64,000 nucleotides of DNA from Elioraea tepidiphila DSM 17972 (lineage in GTDB: Bacteria; Pseudomonadota; Alphaproteobacteria; Acetobacterales; Acetobacteraceae), in assembly GCF_000378465.1 (NCBI RefSeq), contig NZ_KB899919.1:62001-126000 (forward strand), given 5' to 3'. The number at the start of each line of letters is the position of its first letter. Position 1 is the stretch's first letter. The translations under genes and the position numbers were made by a program. The notes beneath the pieces are model-generated. The model saw nothing but the letters and a program-made list of their open reading frames with translations. It ran no database searches and was not told the origin of the DNA. This document shows, piece by piece, positions 63,545-64,000 of the stretch.

Positions 63545-64000
63545 TCAGATCTGGCCGTGCAGCATGGCCCGGTAGATCGGGCCGAGCAGCTTGTCCTTCA
63601 TCACCCAGGGCACCCAGTGCTCGGTCAGCGGATCGATGAAGGGGAAGGTCGGGGTCAACCTGCCCTCGTAGTCGAACTCCACCAGCATGGCGCGGCCCGG
63701 CTGGGTGATGAGCGGGCAGGAGGTGTAGCCGTTATAGGTCGCATCCATGCCGCTGCCGGCGAGGAACGCGACCAGGTTCGCCGCCGCGACAGGCGCCTGC
63801 GTCTTGACGCTCGCCGCCGTCTTGCCGCGCGGCACGCCGGCGACATCGCCGACCGCGAACACCTCCGGGAAGCGCGGGTGCTGCAGGGTGTCGCGGTTCA
63901 CCTCGACCCAGCCGTCCTCGGCGAACGGGCCCGACTGCCAGGCGAGCGCACTCTCGCGCACGGCCTTGGGTGCGGCCATCGGGGGCACCACGTGGAGGTA
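63545..64000 (-). CDS. Sulfide:quinone-oxidoreductase-type flavoprotein, C-terminal part (gene runs off the window)
   Basis: The last 151 residues are seen; the N-terminus lies beyond base 64000. FAVGDVAGVPRGKTAASVKTQ is the FAD-binding C-terminal motif (shown in part as VGDVAGVPRGKTAAS), YTSCPLIT has the conserved redox cysteine, and FPFIDPLTEHWVPWVMKDK with the final helix is typical of SQR. Such enzymes oxidise sulfide and reduce quinone at the membrane surface. The ORF caller's start at 63991 is internal. Confidence 0.85.
   Translation of the reverse strand, partial: YLHVVPPMAAPKAVRESALAWQSGPFAEDGWVEVNRDTLQHPRFPEVFAVGDVAGVPRGKTAASVKTQAPVAAANLVAFLAGSGMDATYNGYTSCPLITQPGRAMLVEFDYEGRLTPTFPFIDPLTEHWVPWVMKDKLLGPIYRAMLHGQI

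Overview
ORGANISM. This is uniformly GC-rich, densely packed bacterial chromosome with many 4-bp ATGA/GTGA gene overlaps. A complete pqqABCDE operon, a Bug-type (tripartite tricarboxylate) binding protein, many ABC uptake systems with twin-arginine-like signal sequences, a DUF3137 protein and a sulfide:quinone-reductase-like enzyme together suggest an alphaproteobacterium, most likely Rhodospirillales/Acetobacteraceae. That placement is inference from gene content; there is no rRNA gene here. No prophage, insertion sequence or CRISPR array was seen. LAYOUT. 1-1747: end of a radical SAM/SPASM gene, a PqqD-like peptide-binding protein and an unknown 191-residue protein, resembling a peptide-modification (RiPP) locus. 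1862-8374: alkaline-ceramidase-like membrane protein; a minus-strand housekeeping block dapB-metK-trmB-DUF3137; a DUF6311-type membrane protein. 8375-8844: palindromic repeats, a small cysteine-motif ORF and tRNA-Leu(UAA). 8855-13566: minus-strand unit of flavin monooxygenase, oligopeptide-type binding protein and M20 amidohydrolase. 13729-17727: sugar-nucleotide operon (galU, UDP-glucose dehydrogenase, phosphomannomutase/phosphoglucomutase, gamma-glutamylcyclotransferase). 17681-21592: proline iminopeptidase, small membrane protein, lipocalin, amidase and an AtzG-like partner with a basic tail. 21696-26018: ugp-type ABC transporter. 26199-28692: apt and a LOV blue-light hybrid histidine kinase. 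28699-33121: Bug binding protein, divergent from a ThDP enzyme, a 3-hydroxyacyl-CoA dehydrogenase and an SDR. 33231-36428: pqqABCDE. 36412-52392: a 15-gene minus-strand unit joining a NitT/TauT-type and a branched-chain-amino-acid-type ABC importer to hydantoinase/oxoprolinase HyuA and HyuB, a PEP-mutase/isocitrate-lyase-type lyase, an MmgE/PrpD protein, a cysteine-less isochorismatase-like hydrolase and a flavoprotein. 52478-63171: amino-acid/amine catabolism genes (ornithine-cyclodeaminase family, DAO-type oxidase, hydroxyacid dehydrogenase, M24 peptidase, amidohydrolase) and a polyamine-type ABC importer. 63141-64000: small membrane protein and the end of an SQR-type flavoprotein. HOW IT FITS. 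The window is mostly a scavenging region: six substrate-binding proteins from different families, each beside amidases, peptidases, hydantoinases or oxidoreductases. The strongest candidates for undescribed biology are the 15-gene uptake-plus-degradation unit, the PqqD/radical-SAM locus at the left edge and the LOV hybrid kinase. A recurring structural theme is palindromic repeats sitting at the 3' ends of ORFs and apparently rewriting their C-termini (ceramidase, the small cysteine protein, pqqE), and strong hairpins placed directly after genes whose product is needed in excess (two ABC binding proteins and pqqA).
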